A stretch of DNA of 37,188 bases from Lutibacter sp. B2 (GTDB lineage: Bacteria; Bacillota; Clostridia; Peptostreptococcales; Thermotaleaceae): NCBI GenBank assembly GCA_015686845.1, contig JADPRS010000033.1, positions 1-37,188 on the forward strand. The letters are read 5' to 3'. Below, piece by piece: positions 36,219 through 37,188 of this stretch. The position numbers and the translations under genes were made by a program. The notes beneath the pieces were generated by a model. That model had not been told where the DNA came from. It made no database searches and was given only the letters and a program-made list of their open reading frames with translations. The first letter of the stretch is position 1; every line of letters begins with the position of its first letter.

Positions 36219-36954
36219 GGATGTGACAAAACTGGATTTATTAAATACATATAGAAAAGAGATAGACGAGTGCGACAAAGAGTTAGTAGCCTATTTTGAA
36301 AAAAGACTAGCGTTAGAAAGACAAAGAGTAGATTGTAAAATTGAAACGAATTTTGAGGAAATTAATCAAAAAATGAAAAATCATGATTTTCAGGAAGAAC
36401 TAGAAAAATTCCATAAAAGGGTCATTGAGATCAGTAAAAAGGCCACTAAAAAGCACATTGTGTTCATTGGTTTTATGGGTTGTGGAAAGAGTACAATTGG
36501 GAAAGTTTTATCAGAAAAATTGAATATGCCTTGGATTGATACAGATGAATACATAGAAAAAAAAGTAGGAATGAAAATACCAACTATTTTTTCAGTACAT
36601 GGTGAAAAGTATTTTAGGGCGTTAGAAAAAAATAGCATAAAAGAGATCATGAAACAAAAGCCATCTATCATTTCTTGTGGAGGAGGAGTTGTACTCAACG
36701 AGGAAAATGTCATAAATTTAAAAAACAATGGAAAGATTATATGGCTAAAAGCAGATCCTAGTACGATCTATGAAAGAATAAAGAAAGATGATTCAAGACC
36801 ATTACTTCGAGGGAATATGACAGAAGAATATATAAGTGAAATGTTACACAAAAGGATGAATTATTATAAACAAGCATGCGATTACGAAATTGATACAAAG
36901 AGTGAGGAAATAGAAGACATAATCACCAAAATTAGGGATTTGTTATTATTTTGA
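36208..36954 (+). CDS. aroK: Chorismate mutase-like / shikimate kinase fusion
   Basis: A 248-residue protein with two parts. Residues 8-79 are an AroQ-class chorismate mutase-like helix, with Arg16 (TYRKEID), Arg33 (EKRLAL) and Lys44 (DCKIE) placed like the first three catalytic residues of the E. coli enzyme. The second half of that domain is short and lacks a clear RE pair. Residues 81-248 are a complete shikimate kinase: Walker A GFMGCGKST, DTDEYIE, GEKYFRALE, SCGGGVV, and the DDSRPLLRG lid. The kinase phosphorylates shikimate (step 5), while chorismate mutase acts after chorismate. The start is TTG 36208 or GTG 36223; neither has a strong ribosome binding site, so coupling to aroQ is likely. 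Confidence 0.88.
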   Translation: MNFRDVTKLDLLNTYRKEIDECDKELVAYFEKRLALERQRVDCKIETNFEEINQKMKNHDFQEELEKFHKRVIEISKKATKKHIVFIGFMGCGKSTIGKVLSEKLNMPWIDTDEYIEKKVGMKIPTIFSVHGEKYFRALEKNSIKEIMKQKPSIISCGGGVVLNEENVINLKNNGKIIWLKADPSTIYERIKKDDSRPLLRGNMTEEYISEMLHKRMNYYKQACDYEIDTKSEEIEDIITKIRDLLLF

Positions 36955-36955
36955 C

Positions 36956-36987
36956 AAAAATGCAGATTGTAAAATGTGCATTTTTTT
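36956..36987 (+). terminator. Intrinsic terminator after the aro operon
   Basis: AAAAATGCA pairs with TGCATTTTT around a 12-base loop, and the arm ends in a run of seven T. It lies just after the shikimate kinase stop. Confidence 0.7.
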
Positions 36988-37044
36988 AATACAATGGAAT
37001 AGAGAAAAAATTTCCATAAAAAACATTTTTAGGGGGTATTTTTT

Positions 37045-37140
37045 ATGTTTAAACGTGTAACAAAAGTATGTGTAAGCCTTGTTCAAAAATATTTACCAGA
37101 CCCATTTTTATTTGCAGTTATATTAACTTTATTACACTAG
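37045..37140 (+). pseudogene. 5' stump of an AtoE-type short-chain fatty acid transporter
   Basis: ATG 37045, with AGGGGG ten bases upstream, opens 31 codons (MFKRVTKVCVSLVQKYLPDP, then FLFAVILTLLH) and ends at TAG 37138. The start matches the N-terminus of AtoE/short-chain fatty acid transporters, normally over 400 residues with a dozen helices. Sequence after the stop does not continue the family in any frame within the window. The gene was therefore cut by a deletion or rearrangement rather than a single nonsense change, unless the rest lies beyond the window. Confidence 0.65.
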
Positions 37141-37188
37141 TTTACAAGTAAATTAAGCTACATCTTTACCATAAAGAAAAGATTCAAT

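Overview
The window is a low-GC, AT-rich chromosome segment centred on a replication origin. The gene set (bipartite dnaA/dnaN origin, Noc plus ParA/ParB, RemB, YaaA, short YidC, YyaC spore protease, CwlD-like amidase) points to a spore-forming anaerobic Firmicute of class Clostridia, roughly Alkaliphilus-, Clostridiaceae- or Peptostreptococcaceae-like. I cannot name the species from sequence alone.

Layout. (1) 1-3395: accessory envelope and metabolic genes: a YetF/DUF421 protein, a YjdF/DUF2238 membrane protein, and a translationally coupled RimK-like ATP-grasp ligase and GNAT acetyltransferase. (2) 3378-15204: an island of about 11-12 kb lying between two same-orientation copies of the gyrB 3' end. 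The left copy (3378-3671) is a truncated duplicate with its own copy of the gyrB terminator; the right copy is the end of the intact gyrB. The island holds degraded IS1182, IS4/IS231 and probably ISL3 transposases. It also holds a set of five genes whose products all begin with CxxC zinc ribbons, plus an N-acetylmuramoyl-L-alanine amidase. Four of the five are membrane-anchored: two with vWA domains (one ending in an NTF2-like domain, one in a glycan-binding, discoidin-like domain), one with repeats and YARHG, and one polytopic. This is the best candidate here for an undescribed envelope-sensing or remodelling system. (3) 14954-21503, minus strand: dnaA, dnaN, yaaA, recF, remB, gyrB, in the standard order. 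(4) 19917-20159 and 21504-22070: the two halves of oriC. They carry perfect DnaA boxes, and the dnaA-dnaN gap carries a textbook DnaA-trio/GC/DnaA-box unwinding element. (5) 22173-30984, plus strand: rpmH, rnpA, yidD, yidC, jag, mnmE, mnmG, rsmG, noc, parA, parB, then a near-perfect parS site. (6) 31023-36954: PhzF-like isomerase, class V cysteine desulfurase, DUF4446 protein, YkuS-like protein, yyaC on the opposite strand, then aroE, aroQ and a chorismate mutase-like/shikimate kinase fusion. (7) 37045-37140: a 31-codon stump of an AtoE-type short-chain fatty acid transporter.

How it works together. The core is a replication, segregation, ribosome-start and tRNA-modification hub organised outward from oriC. 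Replication initiation (DnaA, DnaN), segregation (ParA, ParB, parS) and division-site protection (Noc, with a candidate Noc-binding site at 34779) are encoded within about 15 kb. The island interrupts this conserved neighbourhood directly downstream of gyrB, where gyrA would often be found, and looks like relatively recent acquisition or rearrangement: the gyrB repeat copies differ at only about a dozen positions by eye. No tRNA, rRNA, CRISPR array or intact mobile element was seen.
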